The translations under genes were made by a program, and so were the position numbers. The notes under the pieces were generated by a model. That model was not told the origin of the DNA. It ran no database searches and was given only the letters and a program-made list of their open reading frames with translations. From Lysinibacillus fusiformis (GTDB lineage Bacteria; Bacillota; Bacilli; Bacillales_A; Planococcaceae), in NCBI GenBank assembly GCA_030027265.1, contig JASENG010000005.1, positions 124,001-188,000 on the forward strand: 64,000 nt of DNA, given 5' to 3'. Shown piece by piece: positions 25,737 through 35,728 of the stretch. Position 1 is the stretch's first letter; each line of letters starts with the position of its first letter.

Positions 25737-26846
25737 CTATTTTACTCTTTTTAATCGATATCTACTGAGCATTTCTCCAGCAATTAAACAGAATAAAATA
25801 GCTCCTTGAAGCATGCTGGAAAATGAGGATGGCAGGCCAATCGTTTGTACACTATAGCCCCCTACAATCAATCCGCCTATAAATAAGGAAGTAAAAATCA
25901 TCGCCCACGGATTTAATTTCGCTAACCATGCTACAATAATGGCGGTATAGCCGTATCCAGGAGAGATACCATACATCAGTCGCCCTGCTACACCTGACAC
26001 TTCAATGGCCCCGGCAATTCCCGCTAACCCTCCACTTATCATCATGACAATCAAAATATGCTTATTTATTTTAATGCCGGCATTTTGAGCAGCGGTTGGA
26101 TTTGCACCCAGTAATCGCAGTTCGTATCCCCAACGTGTTTTTGCAAGGAAAAAGGCCAAAATGACAACAGCTGCTATGGCAAAAATCAGACCAAAATGCA
26201 ATCTTGTCCCACCGATATTCGCAAGCATCTGATAGGGTGTAAATTCTGGTGTTCCAGGGAAATTGAAGCCTTGAGGATCACGCCACGGTCCATAAACAAG
26301 ATAATCTAATAGCAATAAGGCAACATAGTTTAACATTAATGAAGTAATCAATTCATTTACTTGGAAATGCGTACGGGGGATAGCTGTAAACAAGCCCCAT
26401 ATTGCCCCTCCTGCAATACCTGCCAGCATCATTAAAGGAATATAAAGTGCCCCCGGAATATTTGGCAAAAAGATTGTTACGGCAGTAGCTCCAATTGCAC
26501 CAAAAATAAATTGCCCTTCTGCTCCGATATTCCAAACAGCAATTTTATATGCGACAGCAACACCTAGACCACATAGCAAAAGTGGAATAGCTTTAACGAT
26601 AGTTTCACTTAGTCCAAAACTTGAACCAAAAGCACCTACTAACATCTTCGTGTAAACTGTTATTGGGTTCATTCCGTTAAGCATAATAAAAATGGCACAA
26701 AGGATAAGTGCTAACAGAATTGAAAGAACAGGTATCCACCAGCCACCAGACTTTTTGTGGGGATCATATTCCAGCTTGAATGGGATTCCATGGTCTTTTT
26801 TTGCAGTTTCCATTGATAGTGGATCAAATGACGATTTTTGACTCAT
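25737..26846 (-). CDS. BMP-type ABC transporter permease (NupP/YufP-like)
   Basis: Partner permease of the purine importer, about 369 residues. An N-terminal cytoplasmic segment is followed by about nine hydrophobic segments, with IAVWNIGAEGQFIFGAIGA and LRLLGANPTAAQNAGI as the family signatures. ATG at 26846 has GAGG at normal spacing; ATG at 26858 lies too close to AGGAAGG. The gene overlaps the ATPase gene by about 23 bases, so the two are coupled. Confidence 0.88.
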   Translation of the reverse strand: MSQKSSFDPLSMETAKKDHGIPFKLEYDPHKKSGGWWIPVLSILLALILCAIFIMLNGMNPITVYTKMLVGAFGSSFGLSETIVKAIPLLLCGLGVAVAYKIAVWNIGAEGQFIFGAIGATAVTIFLPNIPGALYIPLMMLAGIAGGAIWGLFTAIPRTHFQVNELITSLMLNYVALLLLDYLVYGPWRDPQGFNFPGTPEFTPYQMLANIGGTRLHFGLIFAIAAVVILAFFLAKTRWGYELRLLGANPTAAQNAGIKINKHILIVMMISGGLAGIAGAIEVSGVAGRLMYGISPGYGYTAIIVAWLAKLNPWAMIFTSLFIGGLIVGGYSVQTIGLPSSFSSMLQGAILFCLIAGEMLSRYRLKRVK

Positions 26847-28374
26847 AGACTGCCTCATCCTTCCTGGACAACCCAGCCATTAATTGACCGATTGCTTCTT
26901 TTTTTGCTTGTCCTCGATTGATAATTCCATTGATTTGTCCATTAAATAGAACGAGTATTCTATCGGATAATTGCATGATTTCATCTAAGTCTTCTGATAT
27001 GAGCAATACTCCACTGCCTGCAGCGCGCAACTGAATTAGCAATTCATGTACTGCTCTAGCAGCTCCAACATCTAATCCTTGTGTAGGATGAACAGCAATC
27101 ATTAATTTTGGTTTTAAATCCACTTCTCGGGCGAATAATAATTTTTGTTGATTCCCCCCTGATAATTGACCTACCGGACTTATCAAATCAGGTGTCCGAA
27201 CATCAAACTGTTCGACTAATTGTTGTGCCCACTGATTCGTCGCTTTTTTGTTTATCAGCCCAAATCTGCCACGTTCTGTAGAGCGATAGGACTTCATCAA
27301 AAGATTATCCACAATTCCTAAACTGCCTGCTAATCCACTTTTCATTCGATTTTCGGGTATATGGGCTATCCCTTTATCAATCAAATCTTTCACCTTTGGC
27401 GCAGTTATTTTTTCATTATTAAAAATGATTTCGCCTGATGTCCAAGGAATTAAGCCAGTCAAGCTTTCTGCAAGCTCTTTTTGTCCATTGCCTGCTACCC
27501 CTGCAATCCCGACAATTTCATGTTCATTAATAGTAAAATCAATTCGATTAATGGCGTTATTGTGTTCTTTTGTTGCGATAAATAAATCTCGAACCTCAAT
27601 AATAGGGCGACCAGCAGGTATCGATTCAATCGGAACTCCTTCATTAAATTCCTGGCCGACCATTAAATTTGCAAGCTCTTGTATGGTTGTATCTTCTTTT
27701 AGCGTTTGAACAATCATCCTGCCTTTTCTCATAACCGAGATTCGGTCGGAAATTGCCATTACTTCCTTCAATTTGTGCGTTGTAATAATCATCGTTTTTC
27801 CATGATGCTTCAGCTCTGCCATTGTCTTAAATAATTGATCAACCTCTAACGGCGTTAAAACAGAGGTAGGTTCATCAAAGATGATAATCTCTGCACCACG
27901 ATAAAGTGTTTTCACGATTTCTACCCGTTGCTGCTCGCCAACCGATAATTGCCAAACTGGGACAGAAGATGGAAAAGTAAGGCCATATCTTTCAGCTAAT
28001 TCTTCAATTTCTTTCGTCTTTTTTTTCATCCGGTTAGCACCACGCCAAGTACTTCCTTTTTCACCTAAAATAATATTCTCGACAGCCGTAAGGGTTTCTA
28101 CTAATCTAAAATTTTGATGTACCATACCTATACCCAGTTCCATGGATTCTTTAGGCGAACGTATATTCGTCAAGCAGCCATTGATGAAAATACTTCCGCT
28201 ATCTGCTCGATATATACCCGAAAGCATACTCATGATTGTACTTTTTCCTGCTCCGTTTTCACCTAGCAAGGCATGAATTTCTCCTTTTTCAACTTGAAAA
28301 TTTACATGATCACTCGCTACAACCGCTCCAAATTTCTTAACGATATCTTTCATGTCGATTGCTAAATTATTCAT
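26824..28374 (-). CDS. BMP-type ABC transporter ATP-binding protein (NupO/YufO-like)
   Basis: Fused double ATPase of the purine importer, 516 residues, in the layout of RbsA/YufO. The first cassette has Walker A GENGAGKST (about 38-46), signature LSVGEQQRVEI and DEPTSVL. The second cassette has the degenerate Walker A GVAGNGQKE normal for this family, and LSGGNQQKLLFARE. The ATG at 28374 is preceded by AAGGAGG. It lies 40 bases downstream of the iron-sulfur subunit gene, tying the importer to the Mo-hydroxylase. Confidence 0.92.
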   Translation of the reverse strand: MNNLAIDMKDIVKKFGAVVASDHVNFQVEKGEIHALLGENGAGKSTIMSMLSGIYRADSGSIFINGCLTNIRSPKESMELGIGMVHQNFRLVETLTAVENIILGEKGSTWRGANRMKKKTKEIEELAERYGLTFPSSVPVWQLSVGEQQRVEIVKTLYRGAEIIIFDEPTSVLTPLEVDQLFKTMAELKHHGKTMIITTHKLKEVMAISDRISVMRKGRMIVQTLKEDTTIQELANLMVGQEFNEGVPIESIPAGRPIIEVRDLFIATKEHNNAINRIDFTINEHEIVGIAGVAGNGQKELAESLTGLIPWTSGEIIFNNEKITAPKVKDLIDKGIAHIPENRMKSGLAGSLGIVDNLLMKSYRSTERGRFGLINKKATNQWAQQLVEQFDVRTPDLISPVGQLSGGNQQKLLFAREVDLKPKLMIAVHPTQGLDVGAARAVHELLIQLRAAGSGVLLISEDLDEIMQLSDRILVLFNGQINGIINRGQAKKEAIGQLMAGLSRKDEAVYESKIVI

Positions 28375-28414
28375 GGCAAAGCACCTCCTTTCTTCTTATT
28401 GCACTATTTCATAC

Positions 28415-28936
28415 TTATACCCGTGCCTTTTTTATGGCTAGACTCTGAACCGCTCGGATAATACCGCCATATCCTGTACATCTGCACAGATTTCCTGAAA
28501 GTGCCTCTTTAATATCAGCTTCAGTAGGAGCAGGATTTAGGGCTAATAAATACTTTACGGCCATAATCATTCCTGATGTACAATAGCCGCATTGGAAACC
28601 GCCCTCCATTAGAAAGGCTTCTTGTACCTCATCGATAGTAACGCCCCCCAGCCCTTCGATGGTTGTAATCGACTTGCCATTAACTTGATAGGCCATAACG
28701 AAACAAGCATTTACTAATTCATCGTCGATCAAAACACTACATGTACCACAACGGCCAATACCACAGGAAATCTTTGTTCCTACATAATTCAATTTGTCTC
28801 GCAATATATTGGTTAACTTTTCAGTTGGAAGTGTTTGAATTTCATATTTTTCTTTATTCACAGTTATTGATAAGCTAATCAATTGGTCTATATTTGCAGA
28901 GATGGGATTTTCTAATACTTTATTGTTTATATCCAT
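28415..28936 (-). CDS. Xanthine dehydrogenase-type iron-sulfur subunit
   Basis: Small electron-transfer subunit of a molybdenum hydroxylase, 173 residues. The plant-type 2Fe-2S motif CGIGRCGTCSVLID with a later Cys (about 57-80) is followed by the second 2Fe-2S domain CGYCTSGMI and CRCTGYGGI (about 115-160), as in CoxS/PucE/XdhC-type small subunits. ATG at 28936 follows AAGGGG and overlaps the end of the large subunit by ten bases. Together the three subunits pass electrons from Mo through 2Fe-2S to FAD. Confidence 0.93.
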   Translation of the reverse strand: MDINNKVLENPISANIDQLISLSITVNKEKYEIQTLPTEKLTNILRDKLNYVGTKISCGIGRCGTCSVLIDDELVNACFVMAYQVNGKSITTIEGLGGVTIDEVQEAFLMEGGFQCGYCTSGMIMAVKYLLALNPAPTEADIKEALSGNLCRCTGYGGIIRAVQSLAIKKARV

Positions 28937-31185
28937 GTCAGCATCCCCTTTGACTCAATATTCTCAAGTATTTCATCAGATGAAATCGGCAATTTTGTTA
29001 CCCAGCAGCCAATGGCATCATGAATCGCTTTAACGATAGCCGGTGTAATGGCAATCGTACCTATTTCTCCAACACCTCTTGGGCCATAAGGGTCTCCTTC
29101 AAATAACTCTTCAATAGCATAGACATTCGTTTCAAATGGAACATCCACAATGTTTGGCATCAAATACGAATCAAAGTTTTGCGTTACATATTGTGAATCA
29201 ACCATTTTCACTTCTTCTGTAAGTGTATATCCAAGTGACATGACACCACCACCTTCAATTTGACCTCTAAATCCATTGGGACTTACCACTGGTCCGGCAG
29301 AAATAACATGATCCATTGACAAGACCTTTACTTTACCTGATAGAATGTCCACTTCTACTTCTACCTTTATTCCTCCGAAAGAGTATAGGAAATGGCCGCC
29401 ATTTACAGCATCTGGCGTCACAGGAAAATGAAAACTTGTTAAAACAGTTCCATCGAGTAAACTTTCCGCGCATTCTATATATGTCATGCATGGGCCATCT
29501 TCTTTTCCTATTTGCCACACACCATTTGCACCAAGATATAATTCTTCCGCAGGTATGGAAAGTTTAGATGAAACATGGTCAGTAATTTTGTTCTTAAAAG
29601 GTACTTTCATTTTTTGCAGGGATTGCCACACAATACTCGTTCCTCTAGAGGCGGTTGATGACCCTGAAACTGGCACAACGGATGTATCACCAATGACAAT
29701 TTTTATATCTTCCTGACTACAGCCGATTTCTTCTATAACGAGATTTTCAATCACCGATAGAAGGCCTTGGCCGCATTCTTCAAAACCAAAGGAAATTTCG
29801 ATTTTCCCTTCTGTATTTAAAGCTATTCGTCCTCCAGCACTATCAAGCCGTCCAAATCCAAGCCCTCCACCGTGCATTGCAATGGCAATACCTGTTCCAT
29901 AGCGTTTCCACTTCGAATCTGACTTTCGCGTTTTTGATAATTCATTAAGTGTTTGTATTTCTTTTAAAACTAATGCAGCGCTGTCGGTTGGCGCAATTCG
30001 ATGCCCTAATGGACCTAAATCAGTCGCTTTCCTTAAATTGATTTTTCTTATTTCGATTGGATCCATGTTCATTGCATCAGCTAATCGGTCCAACTGCCCT
30101 TCAAGAGCAAAAGTGATTTGATTGCCGCCAAATCCTCTAAATTCACCTGTTACTCCATTATTGGTATAAACAGATATGCCCTCTGTATCAACATTAGGAA
30201 TAATATATGGTCCTGCAGCATGTTCAACTGCAAAATCAAGTACAGCCGGACCTAAAGTGGCATAAGCCCCCTTATCTGCAATGATCCTTACCTGATGGGC
30301 CAGGATTTTACCGGAGGCGTCCGTTCCTGTCTTTACAGTAATTTTCATGGGATGGCGTTTCAAGCTAGCACGAATGGATTCCATACGCGTATTGTGTATT
30401 TTTACTGGGCGATTTGATTTCAGTGCTAAAAGAGCCGCATAGGGTTGAATATTTAGCTCATCTTTTCCTCCGAATGAACCACCCATCGGACTAGAAATGA
30501 TTCGTATCATGCTTTCAGGAATACCTAGTATTCGAGATAATTGAAAACGATCCTTAAAACCATGTTGTGTTGCAGCATAAACTGTAATTCCCCCATCTAG
30601 CTCCGGAACTACTACGCCACCTTCAGTTTCCATATAGCCATGCAATTGCCTCGGAAGTACGTATGTTTCTTCAACAATGACTTCACATTCTTCAAATGCC
30701 TCCGCTACATTGCCATTTTTATATGAAGATCGATGACAAATATTGCCTGCAGGATGTAATTTAATTGCGTCTGTCTCTAATGCTCTTTCTGGCGTATCAA
30801 GTATTGGCAGCTCCTCATATTCGACCTTGATTCGTTTTAATGCCTCCTCGGCAATTTCAAATGAGCTAGCAGCTACTGCAGCAATCGCATCTCCTACATA
30901 ACGGACGCGTTCCTCACACAAGACTGGCTGATCGGGAATGACAATACCGAATCGATTCATCCCAGGTACATCTTGATATGTAATAACTGCATCCACACCT
31001 GGCAGTTTTTCGGCTTCCTCTGTATCTATAGAAAGAATTTTTGCATGAGGATATGCACTTCTTAATATTTTTCCGTACAGCATATCGGGAAAAGTTATAT
31101 CCGTTAAATATTTCAGGGCGCCTGTCACTTTGGCAACGCCATCAGGCCGCACACGATCTTCCTTCACTCGAATATTAGATTTCAT
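28927..31185 (-). CDS. Xanthine dehydrogenase-type molybdopterin-binding subunit
   Basis: Catalytic subunit of a Mo hydroxylase, about 752 residues. It shows GGSFGGKDE, the block GFEECGQGLLSVIE, and the catalytic glutamate in GPRGVGEIGTIAI near the C terminus, as in the CoxL/XdhA family. Length and subunit order match the B. subtilis PucD type. The chosen ATG at 31185 follows GAGAGGAG and overlaps the FAD subunit by 11 bases; an upstream frame to 31242 is only shadow. Purine substrate is inferred from the adjacent BMP importer; other N-heterocycles or aldehydes cannot be excluded by sequence reading. Confidence 0.9.
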   Translation of the reverse strand: MKSNIRVKEDRVRPDGVAKVTGALKYLTDITFPDMLYGKILRSAYPHAKILSIDTEEAEKLPGVDAVITYQDVPGMNRFGIVIPDQPVLCEERVRYVGDAIAAVAASSFEIAEEALKRIKVEYEELPILDTPERALETDAIKLHPAGNICHRSSYKNGNVAEAFEECEVIVEETYVLPRQLHGYMETEGGVVVPELDGGITVYAATQHGFKDRFQLSRILGIPESMIRIISSPMGGSFGGKDELNIQPYAALLALKSNRPVKIHNTRMESIRASLKRHPMKITVKTGTDASGKILAHQVRIIADKGAYATLGPAVLDFAVEHAAGPYIIPNVDTEGISVYTNNGVTGEFRGFGGNQITFALEGQLDRLADAMNMDPIEIRKINLRKATDLGPLGHRIAPTDSAALVLKEIQTLNELSKTRKSDSKWKRYGTGIAIAMHGGGLGFGRLDSAGGRIALNTEGKIEISFGFEECGQGLLSVIENLVIEEIGCSQEDIKIVIGDTSVVPVSGSSTASRGTSIVWQSLQKMKVPFKNKITDHVSSKLSIPAEELYLGANGVWQIGKEDGPCMTYIECAESLLDGTVLTSFHFPVTPDAVNGGHFLYSFGGIKVEVEVDILSGKVKVLSMDHVISAGPVVSPNGFRGQIEGGGVMSLGYTLTEEVKMVDSQYVTQNFDSYLMPNIVDVPFETNVYAIEELFEGDPYGPRGVGEIGTIAITPAIVKAIHDAIGCWVTKLPISSDEILENIESKGMLTWI

Positions 31186-32083
31186 ATACTTGCTCCTCTC
31201 TGTACCCACTTTGGATGAATTGACCTTGCAGCTCAGCAACAATGAGGTTCGCAGCCACTTTTTTACGATAACTTCCTGTTACAAAAGCATCATCAAGGGC
31301 AATAAATTCATCTGTAATTATGGAGTAGATATTTTTCCAATCTAATTCTGCACCCTTTTTACCAAGGAGATATTGTTCCGTCTTTTCCAATCGAACCGGC
31401 TTATTATCTCCTCCGCCAATCGCAAGTTTCGCTTCTGCTATATTGTTGGATTGATTCCATTTAATCTTTCCGGACACTGTTAAAATAGCAGCCGTGAAAG
31501 TTTCTCTTCTTCCGATTTTTCGATAGAATGTATAAGTTTCCATAGTATCTTTATCCAATGGAATTAAAATTTTTGATAATAATCGCTCTTTAGCGGCAGA
31601 TTGCTTCACCCAATCCCATATATTAATTTGTTCAAAATTGCCCGCATTGCAAAATACAAGATTTGCATTTAAAGAAAGGAAAAATGGGATTAAGTCTCCA
31701 ATTCCGCTCATTAAATTGCCGCCAATGGTCCCACGATTTCGGATTCCCGGAGCTGCTATGGATTTTAAGGCTTCACAAAAAACAGGAAACTCTTTTAAAA
31801 TCTTATTTGTTTGATAAGCTCCTAATGGGGTAATCGCACCTATTGATAGTTCAGCATTCTTTTGATCGTATTTTATTGATTTCATCTCTAATATTCCCTC
31901 TAAGCTTATGAGGTGCTCTGGAAGTTTCCTGCCGCTCGCCCATTGTAATTGCAATAATGTGCCTCCGGAAATAAATTCTGCATTTAAACCAAGCTGTTCT
32001 TTGAGCTCAACTGCTTTATCTATTGTTTCAGGTGTCCAGATAACTGGTGATTTAACGTTCAATGTATCGACTTGATTAGACAT
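31175..32083 (-). CDS. Xanthine dehydrogenase-type FAD-binding subunit
   Basis: Flavin subunit of the Mo hydroxylase, 302 residues. The two FAD-contact loops of the CoxM/PucC family are present: ISGGTLLQLQ near residue 38-47 and IRNRGTIGGNLMSG near 112-125. A C-terminal CO-dehydrogenase flavoprotein domain carries IGGGDNKPVRLEKTEQYL. ATG at 32083 is preceded by TTAAGGAGGG. First gene of the transcription unit that runs into the importer; the 490 bases upstream hold no gene. Confidence 0.92.
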   Translation of the reverse strand: MSNQVDTLNVKSPVIWTPETIDKAVELKEQLGLNAEFISGGTLLQLQWASGRKLPEHLISLEGILEMKSIKYDQKNAELSIGAITPLGAYQTNKILKEFPVFCEALKSIAAPGIRNRGTIGGNLMSGIGDLIPFFLSLNANLVFCNAGNFEQINIWDWVKQSAAKERLLSKILIPLDKDTMETYTFYRKIGRRETFTAAILTVSGKIKWNQSNNIAEAKLAIGGGDNKPVRLEKTEQYLLGKKGAELDWKNIYSIITDEFIALDDAFVTGSYRKKVAANLIVAELQGQFIQSGYREEQVYEI

Positions 32084-32575
32084 TTTAACACCCTCCTTAA
32101 GGCTTTGTGTATTTCAATTGCTAATTGTGACTTTCATAGTTGTGTGATGTATGTAGATAAATAGAAGGAAGAATTGGTGACTGAAAATTGTAGGAGAAGA
32201 ATAAATTATCAAGAGAACTTCGAATGACATGTGATATTATCTAACATATTATCAAGGAAATTTTAGGTTGTCACTAACAAATTTTCCTAATAGTCAGAAT
32301 TATTTTAGTGATATTAACCAAAAATCATATTTTCCCAAGAACTTCATGTTAAAAAACATCACATTAAATCTTATGCAAGCTGAAATGCGTCAAAGGATTA
32401 CTTGATTTAAAGCTGGGATTTTTGCTCATATAAAAAAAGCCAAATTCCTATAGAACAACCATAGGAATTTGACTTTTCTCCAGTTTTCTTACATTCATAT
32501 ACAATATGTATAATTTCAGACAAAATTTCAAATGACTTCATCGGCAGTGATTGGAGAAATCATTTTTGAAACAAT
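32084..32575. other. Intergenic region upstream of the Mo-hydroxylase genes
   Basis: About 490 A+T-rich bases. It holds the terminator of the upstream operon (32437-32477) and must contain the promoter of the FAD-subunit gene. I looked for a purine riboswitch core and for a clean sigma-A promoter and found neither. No open frame with a ribosome site was seen. Confidence 0.5.
32437..32477 (-). terminator. Terminator of the molybdenum cofactor operon
   Basis: Arms around AAATTCCTAT (about 32442-32451) and ATAGGAATTT (about 32461-32470) pair, with flanking AAAAGCC/GACTTTT nearly complementary. The minus strand ends in a T-run (TTTTTTTATATG). It is about 100 bases after the moeA stop. Confidence 0.75.
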
Positions 32576-33865
32576 TCATTCTTCGATTTCTACGCCTCCA
32601 ATAAAGAAACATTCTTCTTGTCCTTCATCTGATAATAATAAAACGTCAATAAGACTTCCCTTTTCATACCCGCTCTCACTTGGAGGTAGTACGATGAGTG
32701 CGTCAGCGCCAACTAATGAGGTAATGGAACTTGATATATTTAATCCGTTGGAGGAAACCAAAACATTTGTCCCTTCAACTTTTACTTTTGTTCGGATAAG
32801 CTGTGTAAAGGCATTTGGAACAGGAAAATCTTCTGTTAAATTAGCTTTATGTGTAATCAGATAGGGCTGATCATTTCCTAGTAATGTCTTAAGAACAGGT
32901 CTTACAAATAATTCGAATCCTATAAAACTTGCAGATGGATTCCCAGAAAGTCCAAATAGATACTGATGCCCAAGCTTTGCAACAGTCGTGACACTGCCCG
33001 GCCTCATGGCAATTTTATTAAATAACACCTCTGCATCCAATCGATTATAAATCTCCGGCAGGTAGTCAAAATCACCAACCGAAACTCCACCTGTCGTAAT
33101 AAGAACATCCACTTCCTTTAAAGCCCTTACTATTTCCGTATAACTTTTTTCTAAGTCATCCTCAAGTTTTCCCAAATAAACCGGCTCGGCTCCAAGCTTT
33201 TCAATTTGCGCCATTAACATATAGGAATTACTATTACGGATTTTTCCTGGTACCAGTGGTTCCTCAACTTCTAATAGCTCACTGCCCGTCGCCAGGACAC
33301 CCACTTTTGGTTTTACACCCACTAAAACTTCACTATATCCAAACGTTGCAAGTAACCCCACAATTCCAGGATTAATCCGGGCTCCTTCTTTAATAATCAA
33401 AGTTCCTTCTTTAATCTCTGTTCCTTTCTTAAAAACTTTTTCGTTAACAGGGATTTGTTTATGGATGGCAATTATATGCTTGCCCTCTTTTTCTATTTCT
33501 TCAACATGTTCAAGCATCACGATTGCGTTACAGCTTTTTGGCATCTCTGCCCCTGTCATGATTCGAACTGCTTGATTTTTTTTCACTTCTCCCCGAAATA
33601 CCGAACCTGCACCAATATGCCCCACAACTTCAAATTCAATCGGGCTTTCTTTTGCTGCTGTAATAGTATCTTCCGCTTTGATTGCATAACCATCATATAA
33701 GGAACGATCAAAGGCAGGAACATCCTGATTTGCAACTATCCCCTCTGCTAAATATCGCCCATTGGCTTTATTTAAAGGCATTCGCTCGACATCACCCAAT
33801 CGTATGTCACTCATTATTTTTCCGATTGCTTCCCCAACCGAAATTGCTTTTCTAGCTGTTAGCAT
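32576..33865 (-). CDS. moeA: Molybdopterin molybdotransferase MoeA
   Basis: Inserts molybdate into adenylylated molybdopterin in the last shared step of cofactor synthesis. About 429 residues with the domain order of MoeA/gephyrin: N-terminal NKANGRYLAEGIVANQDVPAFDRSLYDGYAI, then the MoCF domain with VGVLATGSELLEV, ITTGGVSVGDFDYLPEI and FGLSGNPSASFIGFELFV, and a C-terminal beta domain. ATG at 33865 follows AGAGG by eight bases; GTG at 33874 overlaps it. Last gene of the operon supplying cofactor to the adjacent hydroxylase. Confidence 0.93.
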   Translation of the reverse strand: MLTARKAISVGEAIGKIMSDIRLGDVERMPLNKANGRYLAEGIVANQDVPAFDRSLYDGYAIKAEDTITAAKESPIEFEVVGHIGAGSVFRGEVKKNQAVRIMTGAEMPKSCNAIVMLEHVEEIEKEGKHIIAIHKQIPVNEKVFKKGTEIKEGTLIIKEGARINPGIVGLLATFGYSEVLVGVKPKVGVLATGSELLEVEEPLVPGKIRNSNSYMLMAQIEKLGAEPVYLGKLEDDLEKSYTEIVRALKEVDVLITTGGVSVGDFDYLPEIYNRLDAEVLFNKIAMRPGSVTTVAKLGHQYLFGLSGNPSASFIGFELFVRPVLKTLLGNDQPYLITHKANLTEDFPVPNAFTQLIRTKVKVEGTNVLVSSNGLNISSSITSLVGADALIVLPPSESGYEKGSLIDVLLLSDEGQEECFFIGGVEIEE

Positions 33866-33965
33866 GTACTTCACCTCTTAGCCTAATTGAAATATTCTTT
33901 TGTCCCTGTGCGCCAATAAAGTAGCGCTTTTCTTGTTTATAGTCCATCTATTTCGTTAGTCCCTT

Positions 33966-34622
33966 TTAGTTTTCTTTTGAACGAACAATATAAATTAAGA
34001 TAAAGGATAAACCCATCATCGTGATTACCCATGCCCAAGCAAGAAACATATTCCCATTGTCAATGGCCATATAAATAGCTGTTGGTACAGTTTGTGTGAC
34101 ACCTGGAATATTCCCTGCAAACATTAACGTTGCTCCAAACTCGCCTAAAGCCCTGGTACCACTTAAAATACAGCCTGCCAAAAGTGCTTTTTTAGCAAGA
34201 GGCAACGAAACACGAAAAAACACTTGCTTTGAGTTTGCCCCTAAATCAATTGCCGCTTCTTCAATTCCTTTATAAATGGCTTGAAAACCAGCTTTTGCTG
34301 TTTGGAACATTAACGGAAAAGCCACCACACTTGCTGCAATCACGGCTGCATACCAAGTGAAAATAAGTGATTGCCCAAAAATCGCCTTTATCCACTTGCC
34401 AAAAATGCTTTGATTTCCGAACAAAACAATTAGCAAGAAGCCAATGACCGAAGGCGGCAGCACTAAAGGCAGCATAAACAATGTTTCAAGTAGCAGCTTC
34501 AACTTAAAAGCTTTTCTAGCAAAAAGGTAGCCCAGCATTGTACCTGTAATGATGACAACGATACTCGCAGCAATTGTTACAGTTATTGATAATTGAATCG
34601 GCTCCCAAAAATGATTCCACAT
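33966..34622 (-). CDS. modB: Molybdate ABC transporter permease ModB, without ModA or ModC
   Basis: Membrane subunit of a molybdate importer, 218 residues with five hydrophobic segments. The family blocks LPLVLPPSVIGFLLIVLFG, the coupling loop EEAAIDLGANSKQVFFRVSLPLA and RALGEFGATLMFAGNIPG are clear. ATG follows GAGGGAG. No binding protein (modA) or ATPase (modC) is in this operon or elsewhere in the window. The permease presumably works with subunits encoded elsewhere, or the locus has lost them. Confidence 0.88.
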   Translation of the reverse strand: MWNHFWEPIQLSITVTIAASIVVIITGTMLGYLFARKAFKLKLLLETLFMLPLVLPPSVIGFLLIVLFGNQSIFGKWIKAIFGQSLIFTWYAAVIAASVVAFPLMFQTAKAGFQAIYKGIEEAAIDLGANSKQVFFRVSLPLAKKALLAGCILSGTRALGEFGATLMFAGNIPGVTQTVPTAIYMAIDNGNMFLAWAWVITMMGLSFILIYIVRSKEN

Positions 34623-34714
34623 ATTACTCCCTCGATTCTAAATCAATCGAATTAACTAGATTTCAGCACCGGAACTTCGCTGCGAAATTTTTTCCCTAAA
34701 TTCAAAGAAGAAGA

Positions 34715-35728
34715 TTAGCCGCCTATATATGACATTTCAATCTTCTTTTTGGATGGTTCTTTACTTAGTTTCGCTCGTTGATCTGAATAACGATCGTCTC
34801 TATTATTCCAAACATTGGAGATAAATTGGGTTAATACTTCATCTTTCAATTTCCTGCTTCTAATCAAACTGACCAAATCGGTCCCTTGGGTTGCAAATAA
34901 ACAAGTAAACAACTTTCCATCTGCAGAAATTCTTGCTCGATTACAAGTGGAACAAAAACTTTCGGTAATCGATGAAATAAAGCCGACTTCTTTGTTGGTC
35001 CCTATATATCGATAACGTTTTGCTACTTCACCTATGTAATCTGGATCAACAGGTTCCAGAGGCATAACTTCCTGCAACAGATCTAAAATTTCTTTACTTG
35101 GTACAACCTTTTCCATATTCCATCCATTTGTATTGCCTACATCCATAAATTCGATAAATCGTAGAGTGTACCCTTTTTCAAAACAATATTTCGCTAAAGG
35201 AACAATATCCCCGTCATTTACCCCTCTTTGTACGACCATGTTAATTTTGATATGCAGCCCTGTTGAAGCAGCTTGATCAATGGAATCAAGGACACGAGCA
35301 ACAGGAAAATTCCGACCGTTCATCTTGCCATAAATCAATGGTTCAAGGCTATCCAGACTAACATTTATTCGATTTAAACCAGCTTCCTTCAACTGTTTGG
35401 CATAAGTCCCCAGTAAGATCCCATTTGTTGTCATTGCAATGTCTTCAATGCCTTCAATGTTGAAAATGCGTCTAACCAGTTGTGGCAAATTCTTTCTTAA
35501 CAGAGGCTCTCCACCTGTCATTCGAATTTTTTTCACGCCTAAAGAGCTAAAAATTTGAACCAGACGCGCCACTTCATCAAAGGTTAGTAGTTTTTCAGGG
35601 GGCAAAAAGGCATAATCTGCTCCAAAAACTTCTTTAGGCATACAGTATGTACAGCGAAGATTACATTGGTCCATTACAGAAATGCGTAAATCTCGGAGTG
35701 GTCTATTGAAGGTATCATTAATTGTCAA
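34715..35728 (-). CDS. moaA: GTP 3',8-cyclase MoaA
   Basis: Radical SAM enzyme starting molybdopterin synthesis from GTP. About 337 residues. The N-terminal SAM cluster motif is CNLRCTYC, followed by [13 protein letters not shown]. The C-terminal cluster is [19 protein letters not shown], and the protein ends in the conserved Gly-Gly. TTG at 35728 sits eight bases after AAGGAG; the GTG at 35737 overlaps that site. It overlaps the preceding cytidylyltransferase gene by 11 bases. The later genes moaC, moaD and moaE are not in the window. Confidence 0.94.
   Translation of the reverse strand: MTINDTFNRPLRDLRISVMDQCNLRCTYCMPKEVFGADYAFLPPEKLLTFDEVARLVQIFSSLGVKKIRMTGGEPLLRKNLPQLVRRIFNIEGIEDIAMTTNGILLGTYAKQLKEAGLNRINVSLDSLEPLIYGKMNGRNFPVARVLDSIDQAASTGLHIKINMVVQRGVNDGDIVPLAKYCFEKGYTLRFIEFMDVGNTNGWNMEKVVPSKEILDLLQEVMPLEPVDPDYIGEVAKRYRYIGTNKEVGFISSITESFCSTCNRARISADGKLFTCLFATQGTDLVSLIRSRKLKDEVLTQFISNVWNNRDDRYSDQRAKLSKEPSKKKIEMSYIGG

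Noticed and set aside
32084-32436. Searched for a purine riboswitch before the Mo-hydroxylase genes
   Set aside because: The conserved loop sequences of the purine aptamer were not found on either strand.
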